From Hippasteria phrygiana (lineage: Eukaryota > Echinodermata > Asteroidea > Valvatida > Goniasteridae), in assembly GCA_037893225.1 (NCBI GenBank), contig JAZGUH010000360.1:186001-250000 (forward strand): DNA of 64,000 nt, read 5' to 3'. The position numbers and the translations under genes are program-made. The first letter of the stretch is position 1. The number at the start of each line of letters is the position of its first letter. Shown here piece after piece: positions 51,074 through 63,402 of the stretch. Below the pieces are notes generated by a model, which had not been told where the DNA came from, did not search any database, and saw only the letters and a program-made list of their open reading frames with translations.

Positions 51074-53589
51074 GAAGCCGCCGATGATTGCAACATGTAG
51101 CGCCAGATCTAAGCTATCCATACATGTCAAAATTACTGTATTTGGTTTATATTTCATGCAATTATGAATGAGTAAAGCAAGTCATACCCTAGGGAATTTG
51201 ACAGGCATGGAGCAATAAATAGAAGGTAATATGCACACAGATGTTGGCCGGAAAGAAAATAAACATTGCGAGGTTTGAATTTTCTCCACAAGTGTTAACT
51301 CTAAGAAGCCGCCGATAATTGCAACATGTAGCGCCAGATCTAAGCTATCCATACATGTCAAAATTACTGAATTTGGTTGATATTTCATGCAATTATGAAT
51401 GAGTAAAGCAAGTCCATACCCCAGGGAATTTGACATGCATGGAGCAATAAATAGACGGTAACATGTACACAGATGTTGGCCGGAAAGAAAATAAACATTG
51501 CGAGGTTTGAATTTTCTCCACAAGTTTTAACTCTAGGAAGCCGCCGATGATTGCAACATGTAGCGCCAGATCTAAGCTATCCATACATGTCAAAATTACT
51601 GTATTTGGTTTATATTTCATGCAATTATGAATAAGTAAAGCAAGTCATACCCTAGGGAATTTGACAGGCATGGAGCAATAAATAGAAGGTAATATGCACA
51701 CAGATGTTGGCCGGAAAGAAAATAAACATTGCGAGGTTTGAATTTTCTCCACAAGTGTTAACTCTAAGAAGCCGCCGATAATTGCAACATGTAGCGCCAG
51801 ATCTAAGCTATCCATACATGTCAAAATTACTGAATTTGGTTGATATTTCATGCAATTATGAATTAGTAAAGCAAGTCCATACCCCAGGGAATTTGACATG
51901 CATGGAGCAATAAATAGAAGGTAATATGCACACAGATGTTGGCCGGAAAGAAAATAAACATTGCGAGGTTTGAATTTTCTCCACAAGTGTTAACTCTAAG
52001 AAGCCGCCGATAATTGCAACATGTAGCGCCAGATCTAAGCTATCCATACATGTCAAAATTACTGAATTTGGTTGATATTTCATGCAATTATGAATGAGTA
52101 AAGCAAGTCATACCCCAGGGAATTTGACATGCATGGAGCAATAAATAGACGGTAATATGCACACAGATGTTGGCCGGAAAGAAAATAAACATTGCGAGGT
52201 TTGAATTTTCTCCACAAGTTTTAACTCTAGGAAGCCGCCGATGATTGCAACATGTAGCGCCAGATCTAAGCTATCCATACATGTCAAAATTACTGTATTT
52301 GGTTTATATTTCATGCAATTATGAATGAGTAAAGCAAGTCATACCCTAGGGAATTTGACAGGCATGGAGCAATAAATAGAAGGTAATATGCACACAGATG
52401 TTGGCCGGAAAGAAAATAAACATTGCGAGGTTTGAATTTTCTCCACAAGTGTTAACTCTAAGAAGCCGCCGATAATTGCAACATGTAGCGCCAGATCTAA
52501 GCTATCCATACATGTCAAAATTACTGAATTTGGTTGATATTTCATGCAATTATGAATGAGTAAAGCAAGTCCATACCCCAGGGAATTTGACATGCATGGA
52601 GCAATAAATAGACGGTAACATGTACACAGATGTTGGCCGGAAAGAAAATAAACATTGCGAGGTTTGAATTTTCTCCACAAGTTTTAACTCTAAGAAGCCG
52701 CCGGTGATTGCAACATGTAGCGCCAGATCTAAGCTATCCATACATGTCAAAATTACCGTATTTGGTTTATATTTCATGCAATTATGAATGAGTAAAGTAA
52801 GTCATACCCTAGGGAATTTGACAGGCATGGAGCAATAAATAGAAGGTAATATGCACACACATGTTGGCCGGAAAGAAAATAAACATTGCGAGGTTTGAAT
52901 TTTCTCTACAAGTTTTAACTCTAAGAAGCCGCCGATAATTGCAACATGTAGCGCCAGATCTAAGCTATCCATACATGTCAAAATTACTGAATTTGGTTGA
53001 TATTTCATGCAATTATGAATGAGTAAAGCAAGTCCATACCCCAGGGAATTTGACATGCATGGAGCAATAAATAGAAGGTAATATGCACACAGATGTTGGC
53101 CGGAAAGAAAATAGACATTGCGAGGTTTGAATTTTCTCCACAAGTGTTAACTCTAAGAAGCCGCCGATAATTGCAACATGTAGCGCCAGATCTAAGCTAT
53201 CCATACATGTCAAAATTACTGAATTTGGTTGATATTTCATGCAATTATGAATGAGTAAAGCAAGTCATACCCTAGGGAATTTGACATGCATGGAGCAATA
53301 AATAGACGGTAATATGCACACAGATGTTGGCCGGAAAGAAAATAAACATTGCGAGGTTTGAATTTTCTCCACAAGTTTTAACTCTAAGAAGCCGCCGATG
53401 ATTGCAACATGTAGCGCCAGATCTAAGCTATCCATACATGTCAAAATTACTGTATTTGGTTTATATTTCATGCAATTATGAATGAGTAAAGCAAGTCATA
53501 CCCTAGGGAATTTGACAGGCATGGAGCAATAAATAGAAGGTAATATGCACACAGATGTTGGCCGGAAAGAAAATAAACATTGCGAGGTT
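51074..53589 (+). repeat. 10-monomer unit, copy 2 plus 202 bp
   Basis: This is the tandem copy of 48760-51073. It ends at the T/A difference in GGTTTGAAT/GGTTAGAAT (51276/53590). All rare markers of copy 1 are kept, which suggests a recent event. Confidence 0.9.
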
Positions 53590-53629
53590 AGAATTTTCTC
53601 CACAAGTGTTAACTCTAAGAAGCCGCCGG
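52473..53629 (+). repeat. 5-monomer unit at 52-54 kb, copy 1 (1157 bp)
   Basis: The match runs 52473-53728 against 53630-54885. The left edge is A/G at 52472/53629 (CCGATAATT against CCGGTAATT). One internal difference is 52757 C against 53914 T. The CACACACATG, CTCTACAAG and AATAGAC markers are again repeated. Confidence 0.88.
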
Positions 53630-54885
53630 TAATTGCAACATGTAGCGCCAGATCTAAGCTATCCATACATGTCAAAATTACTGAATTTGGTTGATATTTC
53701 ATGCAATTATGAATGAGTAAAGCAAGTCCATACCCCAGGGAATTTGACATGCATGGAGCAATAAATAGACGGTAACATGTACACAGATGTTGGCCGGAAA
53801 GAAAATAAACATTGCGAGGTTTGAATTTTCTCCACAAGTTTTAACTCTAAGAAGCCGCCGGTGATTGCAACATGTAGCGCCAGATCTAAGCTATCCATAC
53901 ATGTCAAAATTACTGTATTTGGTTTATATTTCATGCAATTATGAATGAGTAAAGTAAGTCATACCCTAGGGAATTTGACAGGCATGGAGCAATAAATAGA
54001 AGGTAATATGCACACACATGTTGGCCGGAAAGAAAATAAACATTGCGAGGTTTGAATTTTCTCTACAAGTTTTAACTCTAAGAAGCCGCCGATAATTGCA
54101 ACATGTAGCGCCAGATCTAAGCTATCCATACATGTCAAAATTACTGAATTTGGTTGATATTTCATGCAATTATGAATGAGTAAAGCAAGTCCATACCCCA
54201 GGGAATTTGACATGCATGGAGCAATAAATAGAAGGTAATATGCACACAGATGTTGGCCGGAAAGAAAATAGACATTGCGAGGTTTGAATTTTCTCCACAA
54301 GTGTTAACTCTAAGAAGCCGCCGATAATTGCAACATGTAGCGCCAGATCTAAGCTATCCATACATGTCAAAATTACTGAATTTGGTTGATATTTCATGCA
54401 ATTATGAATGAGTAAAGCAAGTCATACCCTAGGGAATTTGACATGCATGGAGCAATAAATAGACGGTAATATGCACACAGATGTTGGCCGGAAAGAAAAT
54501 AAACATTGCGAGGTTTGAATTTTCTCCACAAGTTTTAACTCTAAGAAGCCGCCGATGATTGCAACATGTAGCGCCAGATCTAAGCTATCCATACATGTCA
54601 AAATTACTGTATTTGGTTTATATTTCATGCAATTATGAATGAGTAAAGCAAGTCATACCCTAGGGAATTTGACAGGCATGGAGCAATAAATAGAAGGTAA
54701 TATGCACACAGATGTTGGCCGGAAAGAAAATAAACATTGCGAGGTTAGAATTTTCTCCACAAGTGTTAACTCTAAGAAGCCGCCGGTAATTGCAACATGT
54801 AGCGCCAGATCTAAGCTATCCATACATGTCAAAATTACTGAATTTGGTTGATATTTCATGCAATTATGAATGAGTAAAGCAAGTC
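53630..54885 (+). repeat. 5-monomer unit at 52-54 kb, copy 2 plus 99 bp
   Basis: This is the tandem copy of 52473-53629. It ends where 53729 has the extra C and 54886 does not. Together with the 10-monomer event it gives three copies of the CACACACATG/CTCTACAAG monomer in 3.5 kb. Confidence 0.87.
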
Positions 54886-55996
54886 ATACCCTAGGGAATT
54901 TGACAGGCATGGAGCAATAAATAGAAGGTAATATGCACACAGATGTTGGCCGGAAAGAAAATAAACATTGCGAGGTTTGAATTTTCTCCACAAGTGTTAA
55001 CTCTAAGAAGCCGCCGATAATTGCAACATGTAGCGCCAGATCTAAGCTATCCATACATGTCAAAATTACTGAATTTGGTTGATATTTCATGCAATTATGA
55101 ATGAGTAAAGCAAGTCCATACCTGAGGGAATTTGACATGCATGGAGCAATAAATAGACGGTAACATGTACACAGATGTTGGCCGGAAAGAAAATAAACAT
55201 TGCGAGGTTTGAATTTTCTCCACAAGTTTTAACTCTAAGAAGCCGCCGGTGATTGCAACATGTAGCGCCAGATCTAAGCTATCCATACATGTCAAAATTA
55301 CTGTATTTGGTTTATATTTCATGCAATTATGAATGAGTAAAGCAAGTCATACCCTAGAGAATTTGACAGGCATGGAGCAATAAATAGAAGGTAATATGCA
55401 CACAGATGTTGGCCGGAAAGAAAATAAACATTGCGAGGTTTGAATTTTCTCCACAAGTGTTAACTCTAAGAAGCCGCCGATAATTGCAACATGTAGCGCC
55501 AGATCTAAGCTATCCATACATGTCAAAATTACTGAATTTGGTTGATATTTCATGCAATTATGAATGAGTAAAGCAAGTCATACCCCAGGGAATTTGACAT
55601 GCATGGAGCAATAAATAGACGGTAATATGCACACAGATGTTGGCCGGAAAGAAAATAAACATTGCGAGGTTTGAATTTTCTCCACAAGTTTTAACTCTAG
55701 GAAGCCGCCGATGATTGCAACATGTAGCGCCAGATCTAAGCTATCCATACATGTCAAAATTACTGTATTTGGTTTATATTTCATGCAATTATGAATGAGT
55801 AAAGCAAGTCATACCCTAGGGAATTTGACAGGCATGGAGCAATAAATAGAAGGTAATATGCACACAGATGTTGGCCGGAAAGAAAATAAACATTGCGAGG
55901 TTTGAATTTTCTCCACAAGTGTTAACTCTAAGAAGCCGCCGATAATTGCAACATGTAGCGCCAGATCTAAGCTATCCATACATGTCAAAATTACTG
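54545..55996 (+). repeat. 12-monomer-offset segment, copy 1 (1452 bp)
   Basis: This matches 57321-58772 at offset 2776. Both copies carry GGTTAGAAT and CCGGTAATT. Differences include ACCTGAGG near 55122 against ACCCGAGG near 57898, and C against A in the CCC(C/A)AGGG of 55595/58371. The boundaries are A/G at 54544/57320 and T/A at 55997/58773. Confidence 0.85.
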
Positions 55997-57394
55997 TATT
56001 TGGTTTATATTTCATGCAATTATGAATGAGTAAAGTAAGTCATACCCTAGGGAATTTGACAGGCATGGAGCAATAAATAGAAGGTAATATGCACACACAT
56101 GTTGGCCGGAAAGAAAATAAACATTGCGAGGTTTGAATTTTCTCCACAAGTTTTAACTCTAAGAAGCCGCCGATAATTGCAACATGTAGCGCCAGATCTA
56201 AGCTATCCATACATGTCAAAATTACTGAATTTGGTTGATATTTCATGCAATTATGAATGAGTAAAGCAAGTCCATACCCCAGGGAATTTGACATGCATGG
56301 AGCAATAAATAGAAGGTAATATGCACACAGATGTTGGCCGGAAAGAAAATAGACATTGCGAGGTTTGAATTTTCTCCACAAGTGTTAACTCTAGGAAGCC
56401 GCCGATGATTGCAACATGTAGCGCCAGATCTAAGCTGTCCATACATGTCAAAATTACTGTATTTGGTTGATATTTAATGCAATTATGAATGAGTAAAGCA
56501 AGTCCATACCCCAGGGAATTTGACATACATGGAGCAATAAATAGACGGTAACATGTACACAGATGTTGGCCGGAAAGAAAATAAACATTGCGAGGTTTGA
56601 ATTTTCTCCACAAGTTTTAACTCTAGGAAGCCGGCGATGATTGCAACATGTAGCGCCAGATCTAAGCTATCCATACATGTCAAAATTACTGAATTTGGTT
56701 GATATTTCATGCAATTATGAATGAGTAAAGCAAGTCATACCCTAGGGAATTTGACAGGCATGGAGCAATAAATAGAAGGTAATATGCACACAGATGTTGG
56801 CCGGAAAGAAAATAAACATTGCGAGGTTTGAATTTTCTCCACAAGTGTTAACTCTAAGAAGCCGCCGATAATTGCAACATGTAGCGCCAGATCTAAGCTA
56901 TCCATACATGTCAAAATTACTGAATTTGGTTGATATTTCATGCAATTATGAATGAGTAAAGCAAGTCCATACCCCAGGGAATTTGACATGCATGGAGCAA
57001 TAAATAGACGGTAACATGTACACAGATGTTGGCCGGAAAGAAAATAAACATTGCGAGGTTTGAATTTTCTCCACAAGTTTTAACTCTAGGAAGCCGCCGA
57101 TGATTGCAACATGTAGCGCCAGATCTAAGCTATCCATACATGTCAAAATTACTGTATTTGGTTTATATTTCATGCAATTATGAATGAGTAAAGCAAGTCA
57201 TACCCCAGGGAATTTGACATGCATGGAGCAATAAATAGACGGTAACATGTACACAGATGTTGGCCGGAAAGAAAATAAACATTGCGAGGTTTGAATTTTC
57301 TCCACAAGTGTTAACTCTAGGAAGCCGCCGATGATTGCAACATGTAGCGCCAGATCTAAGCTATCCATACATGTCAAAATTACTGTATTTGGTT
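55945..57394 (+). repeat. 13-monomer-offset segment, copy 1 (1450 bp)
   Basis: This matches 58953-60402 at offset 3008 (13 x 231 + 5). Shared markers are AAGTAAGTC, CACACACATG, AATAGAC (56352/59360), GCTGTCC (56437/59445) and CATACATGG (56527/59535). The boundaries are A/G at 55944/58952 and T/G at 57395/60403. Confidence 0.87.
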
Positions 57395-58772
57395 TATATT
57401 TCATGCAATTATGAATGAGTAAAGCAAGTCATACCCTAGGGAATTTGACAGGCATGGAGCAATAAATAGAAGGTAATATGCACACAGATGTTGGCCGGAA
57501 AGAAAATAAACATTGCGAGGTTAGAATTTTCTCCACAAGTGTTAACTCTAAGAAGCCGCCGGTAATTGCAACATGTAGCGCCAGATCTAAGCTATCCATA
57601 CATGTCAAAATTACTGAATTTGGTTGATATTTCATGCAATTATGAATGAGTAAAGCAAGTCATACCCTAGGGAATTTGACAGGCATGGAGCAATAAATAG
57701 AAGGTAATATGCACACAGATGTTGGCCGGAAAGAAAATAAACATTGCGAGGTTTGAATTTTCTCCACAAGTGTTAACTCTAAGAAGCCGCCGATAATTGC
57801 AACATGTAGCGCCAGATCTAAGCTATCCATACATGTCAAAATTACTGAATTTGGTTGATATTTCATGCAATTATGAATGAGTAAAGCAAGTCCATACCCG
57901 AGGGAATTTGACATGCATGGAGCAATAAATAGACGGTAACATGTACACAGATGTTGGCCGGAAAGAAAATAAACATTGCGAGGTTTGAATTTTCTCCACA
58001 AGTTTTAACTCTAAGAAGCCGCCGGTGATTGCAACATGTAGCGCCAGATCTAAGCTATCCATACATGTCAAAATTACTGTATTTGGTTTATATTTCATGC
58101 AATTATGAATGAGTAAAGCAAGTCATACCCTAGAGAATTTGACAGGCATGGAGCAATAAATAGAAGGTAATATGCACACAGATGTTGGCCGGAAAGAAAA
58201 TAAACATTGCGAGGTTTGAATTTTCTCCACAAGTGTTAACTCTAAGAAGCCGCCGATAATTGCAACATGTAGCGCCAGATCTAAGCTATCCATACATGTC
58301 AAAATTACTGAATTTGGTTGATATTTCATGCAATTATGAATGAGTAAAGCAAGTCATACCCAAGGGAATTTGACATGCATGGAGCAATAAATAGACGGTA
58401 ATATGCACACAGATGTTGGCCGGAAAGAAAATAAACATTGCGAGGTTTGAATTTTCTCCACAAGTTTTAACTCTAGGAAGCCGCCGATGATTGCAACATG
58501 TAGCGCCAGATCTAAGCTATCCATACATGTCAAAATTACTGTATTTGGTTTATATTTCATGCAATTATGAATGAGTAAAGCAAGTCATACCCTAGGGAAT
58601 TTGACAGGCATGGAGCAATAAATAGAAGGTAATATGCACACAGATGTTGGCCGGAAAGAAAATAAACATTGCGAGGTTTGAATTTTCTCCACAAGTGTTA
58701 ACTCTAAGAAGCCGCCGATAATTGCAACATGTAGCGCCAGATCTAAGCTATCCATACATGTCAAAATTACTG
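57321..58772 (+). repeat. 12-monomer-offset segment, copy 2 (1452 bp)
   Basis: This is the copy of 54545-55996. Its first 74 bp overlap the end of the segment shared with 39230-40271, so the junction between the two sources lies within 57321-57394. Confidence 0.84.
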
Positions 58773-58952
58773 AATTTGGTTGATATTTCATGCAATTATG
58801 AATGAGTAAAGCAAGTCCATACCCCAGGGAATTTGACATGCATGGAGCAATAAATAGACGGTAACATGTACACAGATGTTGGCCGGAAAAAAAAAAAACA
58901 TTGCGAGGTTTGAATTTTCTCCACAAGTTTTAACTCTAAGAAGCCGCCGGTG

Positions 58953-60402
58953 ATTGCAACATGTAGCGCCAGATCTAAGCTATCCATACATGTCAAAATT
59001 ACTGTATTTGGTTTATATTTCATGCAATTATGAATGAGTAAAGTAAGTCATACCCTAGGGAATTTGACAGGCATGGAGCAATAAATAGAAGGTAATATGC
59101 ACACACATGTTGGCCGGAAAGAAAATAAACATTGCGAGGTTTGAATTTTCTCCACAAGTTTTAACTCTAAGAAGCCGCCGATAATTGCAACATGTAGCGC
59201 CAGATCTAAGCTATCCATACATGTCAAAATTACTGAATTTGGTTGATATTTCATGCAATTATGAATGAGTAAAGCAAGTCCATACCCCAGGGAATTTGAC
59301 ATGCATGGAGCAATAAATAGAAGGTAATATGCACACAGATGTTGGCCGGAAAGAAAATAGACATTGCGAGGTTTGAATTTTCTCCACAAGTGTTAACTCT
59401 AGGAAGCCGCCGATGATTGCAACATGTAGCGCCAGATCTAAGCTGTCCATACATGTCAAAATTACTGTATTTGGTTGATATTTAATGCAATTATGAATGA
59501 GTAAAGCAAGTCCATACCCCAGGGAATTTGACATACATGGAGCAATAAATAGACGGTAACATGTACACAGATGTTGGCCGGAAAGAAAATAAACATTGCG
59601 AGGTTTGAATTTTCTCCACAAGTTTTAACTCTAGGAAGCCGGCGATGATTGCAACATGTAGCGCCAGATCTAAGCTATCCATACATGTCAAAATTACTGA
59701 ATTTGGTTGATATTTCATGCAATTATGAATGAGTAAAGCAAGTCATACCCTAGGGAATTTGACAGGCATGGAGCAATAAATAGAAGGTAATATGCACACA
59801 GATGTTGGCCGGAAAGAAAATAAACATTGCGAGGTTTGAATTTTCTCCACAAGTGTTAACTCTAAGAAGCCGCCGATAATTGCAACATGTAGCGCCAGAT
59901 CTAAGCTATCCATACATGTCAAAATTACTGAATTTGGTTGATATTTCATGCAATTATGAATGAGTAAAGCAAGTCCATACCCCAGGGAATTTGACATGCA
60001 TGGAGCAATAAATAGACGGTAACATGTACACAGATGTTGGCCGGAAAGAAAATAAACATTGCGAGGTTTGAATTTTCTCCACAAGTTTTAACTCTAGGAA
60101 GCCGCCGATGATTGCAACATGTAGCGCCAGATCTAAGCTATCCATACATGTCAAAATTACTGTATTTGGTTTATATTTCATGCAATTATGAATGAGTAAA
60201 GCAAGTCATACCCCAGGGAATTTGACATGCATGGAGCAATAAATAGACGGTAACATGTACACAGATGTTGGCCGGAAAGAAAATAAACATTGCGAGGTTT
60301 GAATTTTCTCCACAAGTGTTAACTCTAGGAAGCCGCCGATGATTGCAACATGTAGCGCCAGATCTAAGCTATCCATACATGTCAAAATTACTGTATTTGG
60401 TT
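58953..60402 (+). repeat. 13-monomer-offset segment, copy 2 (1450 bp)
   Basis: This is the copy of 55945-57394. Past 60402 it continues to match 39-42 kb, whereas copy 1 switches to the 54.5-kb type. Copy 2 therefore keeps the longer ancestral arrangement. Confidence 0.86.
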
Positions 60403-63402
60403 GATATTTAATGCAATTATGAATGAGTAAAGCAAGTCCATACCCCAGGGAATTTGACATGCATGGAGCAATAAATAGACGGTAACATGTACACAGATGT
60501 TGGCCGGAAAGAAAATAAACATTGCGAGGTTTGAATTTTCTCCACAAGTTTTAACTCTAGGAAGCCGGCGATGATTGCAACATGTAGCGCCAGATCTAAG
60601 CTATCCATACATGTCAAAATTACTGAATTTGGTTGATATTTCATGCAATTATGAATGAGTAAAGCAAGTCATACCCTAGGGAATTTGACAGGCATGGAGC
60701 AATAAATAGAAGGTAATATGCACACAGATGTTGGCCGGAAAGAAAATAAACATTGCGAGGTTTGAATTTTCTCCACAAGTTTTAACTCTAAGAAGCCGCC
60801 GATAATTGCAACATGTAGCGCCAGATCTAAGCTATCCATACATGTCAAAATTACTGAATTTGGTTGATATTTCATGCAATTATGAATGAGTAAAGCAAGT
60901 CCATACCCCAGGGAATTTGACATGCATGGAGCAATAAATAGACGGTAACATGTACACAGATGTTGGCCGGAAAGAAAATAAACATTGCGAGGTTTGAATT
61001 TTCTCCACAAGTTTTAACTCTAGGAAGCCGCCGATGATTGCAACATGTAGCGCCAGATCTAAGCTATCCATACATGTCAAAATTACTGTATTTGGTTGAT
61101 ATTTAATGCAATTATGAATGAGTAAAGCAAGTCCATACCCCAGGGAATTTGACATGCATGGAGCAATAAATAGACGGTAACATGTACACAGATGTTGGCC
61201 GGAAAGAAAATAAACATTGCGAGGTTTGAATTTTCTCCACAAGTTTTAACTCTAGGAAGCCGCCGATGATTGCAACATGTAGCGCCAGATCTAAGCTATC
61301 CATACATGTCAAAATTACTGAATTTGGTTGATATTTCATGCAATTATGAATGAGTAAAGCAAGTCATACCCCAGGGAATTTGACATGCATGGAGCAATAA
61401 ATAGACGGTAATATGCACACAGATGTTGGCCGGAAAGAAAATAAACATTGCGAGGTTTGAATTTTCTCCTCAAGTTTTAACTCCAGGAAGCCGCCGATGA
61501 TTGCAACATGTAGCGCCAGATCTAAGCTATCCATACATGTCAAAATTACTGTATTTGGTTGATATTTCATGCAATTATGAATGAGTAAAGCAAGTCATAC
61601 CCTAGGGAATTTGACAGGCATGGAGCAATAAATAGAAGGTAATATGCACACAGATGTTGGCCGGAAAGAAAATAAACATTGCGAGGTTTGAATTTTCTCC
61701 ACAAGTGTTAACTCTAAGAAGCCGCCGATAATTGCAACATGTAGCGCCAGATCTAAGCTATCCATACATGTCAAAATTACTGAATTTGGTTGATATTTCA
61801 TGCAATTATGAATGAGTAAAGCAAGTCCATACCCCAGGGAATTTGACATGCATGGAGCAATAAATAGACGGTAACATGTACACAGATGTTGGCCGGAAAG
61901 AAAATAAACATTGCGAGGTTTGAATTTTCTCCACAAGTGTTAACTCTAGGAAGCCGCCGATGATTGCAACATGTAGCGCCAGATCTAAGCTATCCATACA
62001 TGTCAAAATTACTGTATTTGGTTGATATTTAATGCAATTATGAATGAGTAAAGCAAGTCATACCCTAGGGAATTTGACAGGCATGGAGCAATAAATAGAC
62101 GGTAATATGCACACAGATGTTGGCCGTAAAGAAAATAAACATTGCGAGGTTTGAATTTTCTCCACAAGTGTTAACTCTAAGAAGCCGCCGATAATTGCAA
62201 CATGTAGCGCCAGATCTAAGCTATCCATACATGTCAAAATTACTGAATTTGGTTGATATTTCATGCAATTATGAATGAGTAAAGCAAGTCATACCCCAGG
62301 GAATTTGACATGCATGGAGCAATAAATAGACGGTAATATGCACACAGATGTTGGCCGGAAAGAAAATAAACATTGCGAGGTTTGAATTTTCTCCACAAGT
62401 TTTAACTCTAGGAAGCCGCCGATGATTGCAACATGTAGCGCCAGATCTAAGCTATCCATACATGTCAAAATTACTGTATTTGGTTTATATTTCATGCAAT
62501 TATGAATCAGTAAAGCAAGTCATACCCTAGGGAATTTGACAGGCATGGAGCAATAAATAGAAGGTAATATGCACACAGATGTTGGCCGGAAAGAAAATAA
62601 ACATTGCGAGGTTTGAATTTTCTCCACAAGTGTTAACTCTAAGAAGCCGCCGATAATTGCAACATGTAGCGCCAGATCTAAGCTATCCATACATGTCAAA
62701 ATTACTGAATTTGGTTGATATTTCATGCAATTATGAATTAGTAAAGCAAGTCCATACCCCAGGGAATTTGACATGCATGGAGCAATAAATAGAAGGTAAT
62801 ATGCACACAGATGTTGGCCGGAAAGAAAATAAACATTGCGAGGTTTGAATTTTCTCCACAAGTGTTAACTCTAGGAAGCCGCCGATGATTGCAACATGTA
62901 GCGCCAGATCTAAGCTATCCATACATGTCAAAATTACTGAATTTGGTTGATATTTCATGCAATTATGAATGAGTAAAGCAAGTCCATACCCCAGGGAATT
63001 TGACATGCATGGAGCAATAAATAGACGGTAACATGTACACAGATGTTGGCCGGAAAGAAAATAAACATTGCGAGGTTTGAATTTTCTCCACAAGTGTTAA
63101 CTCTAGGAAGCCGCCGATGATTGCAACATGTAGCGCCAGATCTAAGCTATCCATACATGTCAAAATTACTGTATTTGGTTGATATTTAATGCAATTATGA
63201 ATGAGTAAAGCAAGTCATACCCTAGGGAATTTGACAGGCATGGAGCAATAAATAGACGGTAATATGCACACAGATGTTGGCCGTAAAGAAAATAAACATT
63301 GCGAGGTTTGAATTTTCTCCACAAGTGTTAACTCTAAGAAGCCGCCGATAATTGCAACATGTAGCGCCAGATCTAAGCTATCCATACATGTCAAAATTAC
63401 TG
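59648..63402 (+). repeat. Copy 2 of 44145-47899 (3755 bp)
   Basis: This is the copy at offset 15,503. Its left part also matches 39.5-42.2 kb at offset 20,131, as expected from the 4628-bp relation between 39.5 and 44.1 kb. It ends in a T4-G13-C20 hybrid monomer at 63400, where a new match to 61500 onward takes over. Confidence 0.87.
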
